Positions 1 to 5,459 of a stretch of DNA of 5,601 nt are shown in pieces. This stretch comes from GCA-002840015 sp033765245 (GTDB lineage: Bacteria; Pseudomonadota; Gammaproteobacteria; Xanthomonadales; Xanthomonadaceae). Location of the stretch: positions 1 through 5,601 of the forward strand of contig JANRIF010000162.1 in NCBI GenBank assembly GCA_033765245.1, read 5' to 3'. The first letter of the stretch is position 1; each line of letters begins with the position of its first letter. The position numbers and the translations under genes were made by a program. The notes below the pieces were generated by a model. It was given only the letters and a program-made list of their open reading frames with translations, was not told where the DNA came from and ran no database searches.

Positions 1-675
1 GCAATCGTCGAAGACGAACCGGCCATCCGCGCCAATTACGCCGAGGCACTGGCGCGCTACGGTCATGAGGTGCAAGCGTTCGCCGATCGCGCTTCGGCAC
101 GTACCGCCTTTGCCTTGCGTCTGCCGGACCTGGTGATCATCGACGTCGGCCTGGGCGAAGAACCCGAGGGCGGCTTCGATCTGTGCCGCGAATTGCGCGC
201 GCGCTCGGCGGCGCTGCCGATCCTGTTCCTCACCGCGCGCGATTCCGATCTCGACGTGGTCTCCGGCCTGCGCCTGGGCGCCGACGATTACCTCAGCAAA
301 TCGATCAGCCTGCCGCAGCTCACCGCGCGCGTGCAGGCGCTGTTCCGCCGCATCGAAGCGCTGCGCCAACCCGCCGCGCGCGATACCGTGGTCAGCTTGC
401 GCGCCGTGCGGTTGGAACTCGAACGCATGCAGGTCACCTGCGATGGTGTGGACGTGCCGCTCACCGTTACCGAGTTCTGGATGGTGCATGCGCTGCTGCG
501 CCATCCCGGCCACGTGAAAAGCCGCGAGCAGTTGATGCGCGAAGCGCAGGTGGTGGTGGACGATGCCACCGTCACCTCGCACATCAAACGCATCCGCCGA
601 AAATTCGAACAGATCAGCACCGGCTTCGACGAGATCGAGACCCTGCACGGCGCCGGCTACCGCTGGCGCCCGTGA
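1..675 (+). CDS. pdsR: OmpR-family response regulator, PdsR-like (5' partial)
   Basis: The reading frame is open from base 1 and the start codon lies just upstream, with only a few residues missing. Residues below are counted from base 1. The receiver domain spans about 1-115: acidic pocket E4-D5-E6, phospho-acceptor D48 in IIDVGLG, conserved T78 in FLTARD, and conserved K100 in DDYLSKSIS. A winged-helix OmpR/PhoB DNA-binding domain follows at about 125-224, with LTVTEFWMVHALLRHPG, a recognition-helix region TVTSHIKRIRRKF, and the usual ending GAGYRWRP. It should bind promoter DNA after phosphorylation by the kinase encoded 4 bp downstream. The wording of the receiver (EGGFDLCREL, DSDLDVVSGLRLGADDYL) and the partner kinase match my memory of PdsR, the response regulator of the proteobacterial dedicated sortase system. 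The OmpR-family call is very safe. The PdsR call is strong but made without a search. Confidence 0.9.
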   Translation, partial: AIVEDEPAIRANYAEALARYGHEVQAFADRASARTAFALRLPDLVIIDVGLGEEPEGGFDLCRELRARSAALPILFLTARDSDLDVVSGLRLGADDYLSKSISLPQLTARVQALFRRIEALRQPAARDTVVSLRAVRLELERMQVTCDGVDVPLTVTEFWMVHALLRHPGHVKSREQLMREAQVVVDDATVTSHIKRIRRKFEQISTGFDEIETLHGAGYRWRP

Positions 676-679
676 CGCC

Positions 680-2701
680 GTGTCATTGCGCGCCAAACTG
701 CTGCTGGTGGCGCTGTCGATCCTGACCCTGCCGTGGGCGGGCTGGCAGTTCGTGCGGCAGATGGAAACCTTGTTGCGGCAAGGCCAGGAACAAGCGCTTA
801 CCGCCACCGCCGAAGCCGTGGTGCGGGCGCTCGCGGTACAGGCGGCCGCTCGCGGCAACGACCGCCCTGGTCTGTTCGTGCCGACGCTGCAGCAAGCGCC
901 CGCGCTCGACGGCGATGATGCCGACTGGCAGCCCGCCGGCTTGCCGCAGCGCCACTTCGCAAGCGCCGAAGGTGCCACCACACTGGACCTCGCGCTCGGC
1001 AACGCCAGCGACATGCTGCACGTGTTCGCGCGCGTGCACGACACCACCCCCGTGCGCGGCGACGCGCACTGGCCCAATGCCGCGCAGCGCGATCACCTGC
1101 GCCTGCGGCTCGATGGCGCGCACGGCGCGGTGAACCTGCGCATCGCCAATGCCGCCAGCGGCGCACTGGTGGTGGCAGATGCCAACGGTCGGCCGCCGCC
1201 ACTGCGCATCGTCGGCGAGTGGCGCGACGATGCCGACGGCTATCGGGTGGAACTGCGCCTGCCGCAGGGCTACGCGGTGCAGGCGCTGGCGCTGAGTGCG
1301 TTCGATGCCGACGACAGCGGTGCCCTGCATCGTGCCGGCACGCCGGGCGACGCCGCGTGGTCGTTGCGCCATCGCAGCGCCACGTTGTCGGCGGCGTTGC
1401 GCACCTTGTTGCCGCCCGGCGCGCGCGCGCGCCTGCTCGATGGCGATGGCTGGGTGCTGGCCGCGGCCGGCGAACTGGACGACGCCGCCAGCGCCACCCA
1501 AGTACCGGCCTGGCGGCGCTGGCTGTATCGCTGGCTGCTGCTGGGCCGCGACGAAGTGCGCGGCAGCGAGCGCCACGAGGGTCTCCACACCAACGCCCCG
1601 GAGACCGCCGCCGCACTGGCCGGTCGCACCGCCGCCACCTGGCGCCGCGATCCCAATGGCGAGCGCCTGCTGCTCAGCGTCGCCGTGCCGCGTGTTTCAC
1701 CCGGTGGCGAAGCTGGCGCCCTGCTGCTCGAACGCGAAAGCGAATCGGTGCTGCTGCTCACCGACCGCGCCCTGTCGGGCCTGGCCGGCGCCACCTTGCT
1801 GGCGCTGATCGGTGCCGGCGCGGTGGTGTTCGTATTCGCTGGCCGCCTCAGCACCCGCGTGCGGCGCCTGCGCGACGCCGCCGAAAAAGCACTCGACCGC
1901 GACGGCCGCGTCACCCCGTTCCCGCGCAACGAAGCCGGCGACGAAATCGGCGACCTTGCACGCAGCTTCGCCCGCCTGCTCGACGAAGTCTCGGCCTACA
2001 CCAGCTACCTGCGCTCGCTCGCCAGCAAACTCTCGCACGAGATCAACACCCCGCTCGCGATCGTGCGCAGCTCGCTCGACAACCTGCCCGCCGAAGACCT
2101 GCCCGCGCACGCTCGGCCCTACCTCGAACGCGCGCGCAGCGGCGTCGAACGCCTCGGCGCCCTGGTGCGCTCGATGAGCGAAGCCAGCCGCATCGAACAA
2201 GCCATCGCCAGCGCCGAGCCCGAAGAATTCGACCTCAGCGCACTCGTGCGCGAAGCCGGCGAAGCCTACCGCGCCCTGCTCGCGCCGCGCCGTCTCGAAG
2301 TACAAGTGGCCGAACCGCGCATCGCCCTGCACGGCGCCCCCGAACTGATCGTGCAGGCGCTCGACAAACTGATCGACAACGCCCGCAGCTTCTGCCCCGA
2401 AGACGGCTGGATCCGCATCGCCCTCACCCAAGCCGCCCACGGCGCCGTGCTCAGCGTCGCCAACGCCGGCCCCCCGCTACCCGAAGCGATGCGCGACAAA
2501 CTGTTCGACTCCCTGGTCAGCGTGCGCAGCCGCAACCGCGCCGACGGCAGCATCCACCTCGGCCTCGGCCTGCACGTGGTCAAGCTGGTGGTGGAACTCC
2601 ACAACGGCGTCATCCACGCCAGCGACCTGGCCGCCGGAGACGGCGTGCAATTCGACCTGCACCTGCAAGGCATCGGCCGAAGGCCCAAGCGCGGGCGTTG
2701 A
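680..2701 (+). CDS. pdsS: Membrane sensor histidine kinase, PdsS-like
   Basis: This is a 673-aa kinase from the GTG at 680, 4 bp after the regulator stop. That start puts the hydrophobic N-terminus (LLLVALSILTLPWAGW, residues 7-22) at the very beginning. No clear Shine-Dalgarno is seen, so translational coupling to pdsR is likely. The frame stays open upstream into pdsR, but that extension is a shadow. Segment 26-363 should be periplasmic. Its part around 70-200 (ALDGDDADW, HVFARVHD, DHLRLRLDG, GYRVELRLP) resembles a CBM9-like beta-sandwich, which is an inference. Transmembrane helix 2 is about 364-388, followed by a HAMP-like linker. The DHp H-box is SHEINTPLAIVRSS with phospho-acceptor H453. 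The ATPase domain has N567 in the N-box (LDKLIDNA), a G1-like NAGPPLP with Asn in place of the usual Asp, and a G2-like LGLGLHVVKLV. It should autophosphorylate and pass phosphate to D48 of the regulator. The large periplasmic region and the gene pair fit PdsS of the dedicated sortase system. Confidence 0.88.
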   Translation: MSLRAKLLLVALSILTLPWAGWQFVRQMETLLRQGQEQALTATAEAVVRALAVQAAARGNDRPGLFVPTLQQAPALDGDDADWQPAGLPQRHFASAEGATTLDLALGNASDMLHVFARVHDTTPVRGDAHWPNAAQRDHLRLRLDGAHGAVNLRIANAASGALVVADANGRPPPLRIVGEWRDDADGYRVELRLPQGYAVQALALSAFDADDSGALHRAGTPGDAAWSLRHRSATLSAALRTLLPPGARARLLDGDGWVLAAAGELDDAASATQVPAWRRWLYRWLLLGRDEVRGSERHEGLHTNAPETAAALAGRTAATWRRDPNGERLLLSVAVPRVSPGGEAGALLLERESESVLLLTDRALSGLAGATLLALIGAGAVVFVFAGRLSTRVRRLRDAAEKALDRDGRVTPFPRNEAGDEIGDLARSFARLLDEVSAYTSYLRSLASKLSHEINTPLAIVRSSLDNLPAEDLPAHARPYLERARSGVERLGALVRSMSEASRIEQAIASAEPEEFDLSALVREAGEAYRALLAPRRLEVQVAEPRIALHGAPELIVQALDKLIDNARSFCPEDGWIRIALTQAAHGAVLSVANAGPPLPEAMRDKLFDSLVSVRSRNRADGSIHLGLGLHVVKLVVELHNGVIHASDLAAGDGVQFDLHLQGIGRRPKRGR

Positions 2702-2717
2702 TTGGCCGGTCATACGC

Positions 2718-2737
2718 TGAGGAAAAGCCTCATTTTT
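2718..2737 (+). terminator. Probable rho-independent terminator after pdsS
   Basis: The inverted repeat TGAGG (2718-2722) and CCTCA (2728-2732) closes a 5-nt loop and is followed by five Ts, 16 bp after the kinase stop codon. The stem is short, so termination may be weak. Position and T-tract fit an end to the pdsRS transcript. Confidence 0.5.
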
Positions 2738-2791
2738 CTACGGCCCGTGGTCGCGCGCGGCAGGCGTGACGCGGATGCGCCGCTTCTTGCT

Positions 2792-2815
2792 CCTCCCCCT
2801 GCGTGCAGGGGGAGG
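2792..2815. repeat. GC-rich palindromic intergenic repeat
   Basis: A perfect 11-bp inverted repeat, CCTCCCCCTGC (2792-2802) and GCAGGGGGAGG (2805-2815), has only two bases between the arms. It is followed by a purine-rich tail (GGTTGGGAGGGGGTGAGC, partly overlapping). C/G-tract palindromes of this kind are, from memory, common between genes in Xanthomonadaceae. The sequence could act as a transcript-end hairpin or a REP-like protein-binding site. Confidence 0.65.
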
Positions 2816-3039
2816 TTGGGAGGGGGTGAGCTTTTCTCGGGGTGTTTCGGGTGTTATCCAGAGCGAGGCGTTCGCACACGCATCCAAACGAGCCCTAATT
2901 AACGCGACCGGCAATCGGCCACTCCCAATAATCGACGGCCCGCCTTGGCCGAAATGCGTCGCGCTCGCCGTTGATCCGGAGCGGGGCGGTTGCAGGACGC
3001 GGGCGAGTTCCAAAAAAGCTGATGGCGTATGGCAGGGGC

Positions 3040-3108
3040 AGGTGTTGCTTTTTTCCTAACGCCAGCGGCATAAGACGCGCGAGGCAAAAAGCAACACCTC
3101 GTGTCTTA
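3040..3108. repeat. Overlapping, mutually exclusive inverted repeats
   Basis: A perfect 14-bp inverted repeat, AGGTGTTGCTTTTT (3040-3053) and AAAAAGCAACACCT (3086-3099), encloses a 32-nt loop. A second pairing uses TAAGAC (3071-3076) with GTCTTA (3103-3108) and CGAGG (3080-3084) with CCTCG (3097-3101), with a small asymmetric internal loop. The two structures share 3097-3099 and interleave, so only one can form at a time. This could be an attenuator-like RNA switch, a terminator for either strand given the T and A tracts, or the end of a small non-autonomous element. Function is unknown. Confidence 0.6.
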
Positions 3109-3230
3109 GCCCCGCACCCGCGAATCGGCATTCCATGCTGAAATACGTCCGGTATCCCGCGCTCACGGCGTTCTATCGAACCATGTGGGGCGGCCAACAC
3201 TTGCGGGCGCCTTCGCCCGGGGGAGATGCC

Positions 3231-3308
3231 ATGACGCTTGGTTTCCCGCGCCAAAGAGTGCCAGGTTATGCACAAGAACTATGCGTCTGTGTCGGCAGAA
3301 CCCACTGA
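3231..3308 (+). CDS. Possible 25-aa leader peptide
   Basis: An ATG at 3231 is preceded by a strong Shine-Dalgarno, GGGGGAG (3219-3225), with 5-nt spacing. It opens a 25-codon frame ending at the TGA at 3306-3308. The product begins MTLGFPRQRVPG, contains CVCV near its end, and matches nothing I recognise. A hairpin, CGGGCG (3204-3209) with CGCCCG (3214-3219), abuts the ribosome binding site. A 40-codon ATG frame (3268-3390) overlaps it in another register and stops two bases before the recombination core at 3393. Together they recall the short translated leader at attI1 of class 1 integrons, but this rests on position only. A chance ORF is a real alternative. Confidence 0.25.
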   Translation: MTLGFPRQRVPGYAQELCVCVGRTH

Positions 3309-3368
3309 TGACTGTAGAGTTTTTCCCACGGCACCGCGCCGGGACGCGATGCCACACCCAAGGATTAC

Positions 3369-3399
3369 ACCCCACTTTGGGGTCGACTAGAAGTTAGGC
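3369..3399 (+). other. Integron recombination core site GTTAGGC, attI-like
   Basis: GTTAGGC (3393-3399) matches the integron core consensus GTTRRRY and marks the left edge of the first cassette. The preceding bases, GACTAGAA, give a weak inverted partner, as in attI sites, and no R''/L'' partner forming a palindromic attC is found upstream. A small hairpin, ACCCC (3369-3373) with GGGGT (3379-3383), lies just before. This suggests attI rather than the end of an attC, but there is no integrase gene within the roughly 700 bp to the left, where one would be expected. It could also be a remnant site or a site where a cassette inserted outside an integron. Confidence 0.5.
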
Positions 3400-4080
3400 T
3401 GCTGATCCACCCTTTGCGTGGCGCTGGTACATTGCGCGCGCGAATCTGATGTTCACTGCCGCTGCTTGCGGGAGCATGAACCTCGTCTCCTCGTAGATGT
3501 TGTTTTTCTCGTCGAGCACGCTCTCTATTTGCGCTGGCAATAGGTGACTGCTCACGTTCGCGACAATTACCCCCCAAACGCGATAGGTGTCTGCGCGCAT
3601 GATCGGAGCACCGCTTGCTCCCCGCAACGCAGGAAATGAAACCTCCAGTGCATTTGCTCCTGCGGGTCCAAGCAAGGACATGTCTCTTAGTCGTGTAACA
3701 TTTCCCATCCGAGTTGCCGGGCTGAGCACGATCTTTCCACGCTCCACCGTCGTAGTGCCGTACTCAAAGGTCATTACCTGAATGTTCGGACGTATTGGCG
3801 AATCGAAATCCAGCTCTAGAACGGTCGGTGGCCGGAAGGTCTCCACTCGCAGCAGAGCGATGTCATGCGCTCGATCACTCTCCACAATATCTGCCTCATA
3901 GGCCAGACTCAGATCACGCATACATACGATGGCGAGACCACCGTCCCAATCCCTCACGACATGATCTGCTGTCATTAGCAGGCCCTCTAACCCGACAAAG
4001 AAGCCCGTGCCTAGAAACTGAGCAATGTCGCCGTTTTTTGCGCGGCCAAATATGGGTACGATTACCTGCGCAGGGTCCAT
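3394..4080 (-). CDS. Trypsin-like serine protease, cytosolic, cassette-borne
   Basis: This 228-aa protein fits the trypsin-like (PA clan, Trypsin_2-type) fold across nearly its whole length. A likely catalytic triad is visible: H40 in MTADHVVRDW after the strand GTGFFVG, D73 in AHDIALLRVE, and S156 in ALRGASGAPIM, a GxSGxP version of the usual GNSGGP. Sheet segments such as VWGVIVANV follow. There is no signal peptide or membrane segment, and no PDZ or other partner domain, so it should act inside the cell. The ATG at 4080 has a GGAGG ribosome binding site (4091-4095 on the plus strand) with 10-nt spacing. The TAA stop (3394-3396) lies inside the integron core GTTAGGC. The substrate is unknown. 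Lone cytosolic proteases of this class often occur as effectors or regulators in bacterial conflict systems, which is an inference here. The protease-fold call is strong and the role is open. Confidence 0.87.
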   Translation of the reverse strand: MDPAQVIVPIFGRAKNGDIAQFLGTGFFVGLEGLLMTADHVVRDWDGGLAIVCMRDLSLAYEADIVESDRAHDIALLRVETFRPPTVLELDFDSPIRPNIQVMTFEYGTTTVERGKIVLSPATRMGNVTRLRDMSLLGPAGANALEVSFPALRGASGAPIMRADTYRVWGVIVANVSSHLLPAQIESVLDEKNNIYEETRFMLPQAAAVNIRFARAMYQRHAKGGSAA

Positions 4081-4111
4081 ATATCGCGAGCCTCCGATAG
4101 CTTTTCGAGCG

Positions 4112-4117
4112 ATTGTA
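4112..4117 (-). promoter_or_regulatory. Candidate -10 box for the protease gene
   Basis: On the minus strand TACAAT matches the sigma-70 -10 consensus at 5 of 6 positions, 31 bp upstream of the protease ATG. No good -35 is seen. The best-spaced hexamer, TTAGGC at 18 bp, lies in the attC core itself. A promoter inside the cassette would be needed because the gene faces away from the expected integron promoter. Confidence 0.35.
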
Positions 4118-4135
4118 CGGTCGTACTCGCACGCA

Positions 4136-4239
4136 GCCTAACCAATCGTTCAAGCGGACATTTGGGCCGCACCCAGCATGGTCCCGATCTTGTACCGTGC
4201 TGGGCGCGGCCCAAATGCCGCTTAACTCCGGCGTTAGGC
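4136..4239 (+). other. attC recombination site, 104 nt
   Basis: R'' is GCCTAAC (4136-4142) and R' is GTTAGGC (4233-4239). Inside are CAATC and GTTCAAGCGG on the left, and CCGCTTAACTCCGGC on the right, close to the classic aadA-type attC wording. The arms fold into a long hairpin: AAGCGG/CCGCTT (6 bp), ATTTGGGCCGC/GCGGCCCAAAT (11 bp) and CCCAGCA/TGCTGGG (7 bp, after one mismatch). The unpaired AC opposite G and the extra C in TTCAAG are typical extrahelical bases. These, and the match to aadA-type attC, set the polarity as plus, with R' on the right. Integron integrases recombine the folded bottom strand of such sites. Confidence 0.9.
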
Positions 4240-4271
4240 ATCAGAACTCCGACCAGCGGCGCTCGGCCCAA

Positions 4272-4832
4272 CTACGCGAACAGTTTCACTTGCTCGTGCT
4301 TAAGCGACTCAATGCGCTCAGTGAGCTTGATCTTGTCCTCCGCCTTACGCCTTGCGCCATCAGACATATACGAGACAAGTTCCTCAAGCTGATGCACATC
4401 GCCAACGTTCTTAAACAACTTTGCCTTGTTGACGAATACAACAGACTTCTTCTTCCGCGCAAGTAGTTCCAGCACGTTACTCAAGGTGCCAGTGCTCTTG
4501 GTATCCCAGATCATCAGACCATAATCCGCTGCCTCAGCCATTTCAATGTCTTTGGCTGTAAAGAAAAGACGAGTGCCCTCGGCATGTCTAGTCACTACGG
4601 AACGGATGGGCCAGTCGCCGATGTTGTTACGCGGGATGCTCCCACTGCAGAACACCGTGATCTTCGCGCCAAGCACATTGAAGAGATGCGACTGTATGGA
4701 CCTGTCGGCGCCATCAGCATCACCAACGACCACCTCAAATCCTTGCGAAACGACATTGTCGATTCGCTCCTTGAACCTCGCGTCCAAGTTCTTGATGTTC
4801 ATCGATCCGGCGATGAAGACGGTCGTTCCCAT
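4272..4832 (-). CDS. SLOG/DprA-like Rossmann nucleotide-binding protein
   Basis: This 186-aa protein has the hallmarks of the SLOG superfamily (DprA, LOG, DUF2493-like): a first strand VFIAGS at 5-10, the glycine/acid loop GDADGADRSIQSHL at 37-50, and a late strand-loop GLMIWDTKSTGTLSNVLELL at 105-124 ahead of KSVVFVN. The C-terminal 30 residues are charged and helical (KAEDKIKLTERIESLKHE), perhaps a coiled coil for self-association. No signal or membrane segments are seen, so it is cytosolic. SLOG domains bind or cleave nucleotide derivatives, and this member's ligand is unknown. It follows the phosphoribosyltransferase gene by 3 bp, and its ribosome binding site GGAG (4840-4843, 7-nt spacing) lies inside the end of that gene, so the two are translationally coupled. 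In PsyrTA a DprA-like protein is the antitoxin to a phosphoribosyltransferase-bearing toxin; an equivalent role here is an inference. Confidence 0.8.
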   Translation of the reverse strand: MGTTVFIAGSMNIKNLDARFKERIDNVVSQGFEVVVGDADGADRSIQSHLFNVLGAKITVFCSGSIPRNNIGDWPIRSVVTRHAEGTRLFFTAKDIEMAEAADYGLMIWDTKSTGTLSNVLELLARKKKSVVFVNKAKLFKNVGDVHQLEELVSYMSDGARRKAEDKIKLTERIESLKHEQVKLFA

Positions 4833-4835
4833 AGA

Positions 4836-5417
4836 TTATCTCCAAGTCAAAGCTGCAACGTAGATCTTCTTGACCTTCGAGTACGCACGGAGGGCTTTGC
4901 ACGCAGCCTCCATGGATGCTCCAGTATGGTAGAGGTCATCAACGACCAAGACGTTCCAAGTGCCTTCGTTCGTGATCTCATTGTTCACGGTGATGCCGTC
5001 GCCGATGGCCTCCATCTTCTCCTCTTTCGTGTTGAGGTCTTTGAGGGACTTGCCATTGCTCGCCTTGCGAAGCGTGTCCAAGAACACAGGCTTGTCAACG
5101 ACCTTACCCAACGCTGAAGCCACTTCCGCTACCGGTTGACGCTGCCTGACCGTAGAAGCCGGCATCGGCAGGATGAAGCCCACATTGGACAGCTTTGGGA
5201 AGATGTGATCCGCGATTGCCTGGGCAAGTAGCTGGACTTGGTTCCAGTCATGCTTGTACTTGAGCTGGTACGTCGCTTCGCCGACCTCAGTGCGCGTTGT
5301 CTCGAACCTCGCGTGCCCGTAGGCGTCGTCGCCCACGTACTGGCTGTGGAGCGTGTGCTTGTCCAGTACCCAACCGGCATCCCACAAGCCCTGAATCTGC
5401 CGAAGTGCAACCTTCAT
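4836..5417 (-). CDS. ComF-like phosphoribosyltransferase (type I PRTase fold)
   Basis: This 193-aa protein carries the PRPP-binding signature VLVVDDLYHTGAS at 156-168 (D160, D161, T165, G166). An upstream strand-loop, FILPMPASTVRQRQPVAEVA, at 81-100 resembles the ComF pattern of a PxP segment followed by Arg/Gln-rich residues. PRTases of this fold join or release PRPP and a base. The substrate here is not predictable, and ComF-like members act in DNA uptake or conflict systems rather than plain salvage. The first 75 residues (a Trp/His/Tyr-rich segment) are not recognised and may form the hood or a partner surface. The ATG at 5417 has a strong GGGGAGG ribosome binding site (5424-5430) with 6-nt spacing. 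It is the first gene of the operon with the SLOG gene. The PRTase fold is confident. A toxin role, like the PRTase part of PsyrT, is speculative. Confidence 0.82.
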   Translation of the reverse strand: MKVALRQIQGLWDAGWVLDKHTLHSQYVGDDAYGHARFETTRTEVGEATYQLKYKHDWNQVQLLAQAIADHIFPKLSNVGFILPMPASTVRQRQPVAEVASALGKVVDKPVFLDTLRKASNGKSLKDLNTKEEKMEAIGDGITVNNEITNEGTWNVLVVDDLYHTGASMEAACKALRAYSKVKKIYVAALTWR

Positions 5418-5428
5418 CGACCGCCTCC

Positions 5429-5459
5429 CCTCAAGTTGCAGGTATCGTACATGTTGAGG
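5429..5459. promoter_or_regulatory. Possible operator: spaced inverted repeat before the PRTase gene
   Basis: CCTCAA (5429-5434) and TTGAGG (5454-5459) form a 6-bp inverted repeat with arms 25 bp apart. It overlaps the edge of the PRTase ribosome binding site, and GTATCGTAC lies near its centre. The placement would suit a repressor or autoregulator of the operon, or it may be part of the insertion-sequence junction. The arms are short enough to be chance. Confidence 0.25.

Larger units (their letters stand above)
2702..3392. other. Long intergenic region without a convincing protein gene
   Basis: About 690 bp lie between the kinase and the cassette block. They contain the terminator at 2718-2737, the palindrome at 2792-2815, competing hairpins at 3040-3108, and a short leader-like stretch at 3204-3390. 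Open frames exist on both strands, the longest being 126 codons on the minus strand at 2895-3275. They cross the inverted repeats, have no recognisable domain and lack a clear ribosome binding site, so I do not call them. No integrase gene and no tRNA are visible. Between 2831 and 3039 I see nothing I can name. The whole stretch 2890-3392 has the look of a dispersed, structured intergenic repeat, which cannot be confirmed without a genome search. Confidence 0.5.
3394..4233 (+). mobile_element. Integron gene cassette 1 (trypsin-like protease)
   Basis: The cassette is bounded by two GTTAGGC core sites, with the conventional G/TT cut at 3393/3394 and 4233/4234. This gives an 840-bp unit holding one gene and ending in the attC at 4136-4239. 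The gene is on the minus strand while attC polarity reads plus, so the gene lies backwards in its cassette. Base composition is visibly less GC-rich than the pdsRS region, in line with acquisition. Confidence 0.65.

Noticed and set aside
563..679. Upstream extension of the kinase frame to an ATG at 563
   Set aside because: It would overlap 113 bp of the regulator and add 39 residues without any domain. The GTG at 680 places the membrane segment at the N-terminus.
683..1616. Long minus-strand frames opposite the kinase gene
   Set aside because: They are typical shadows in high-GC coding sequence, rich in Arg/Ala, without domains.
3054..3060. TCCTAAC as a second integron core, making an attC of about 345 nt with 3393-3399
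   Set aside because: The first base breaks the RYYYAAC consensus, the span is far too long, and the inner arms next to the two cores are not complementary.
2895..3275. 126-codon minus-strand frame between the kinase and the cassettes
   Set aside because: It runs through both arms of the 14-bp inverted repeat, shows no domain or clear ribosome binding site, and competes with other open frames. It is more likely a chance frame in a repeat.
4113..4466. Plus-strand frame starting before attC and running into the SLOG gene
   Set aside because: It is read through the attC hairpin and antisense to a well-supported gene, with no recognisable product.
4584..5117. 177-codon plus-strand frame opposite the SLOG/PRTase junction
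   Set aside because: It is antisense to two genes with clear motifs and ribosome binding sites, and has no domain of its own.
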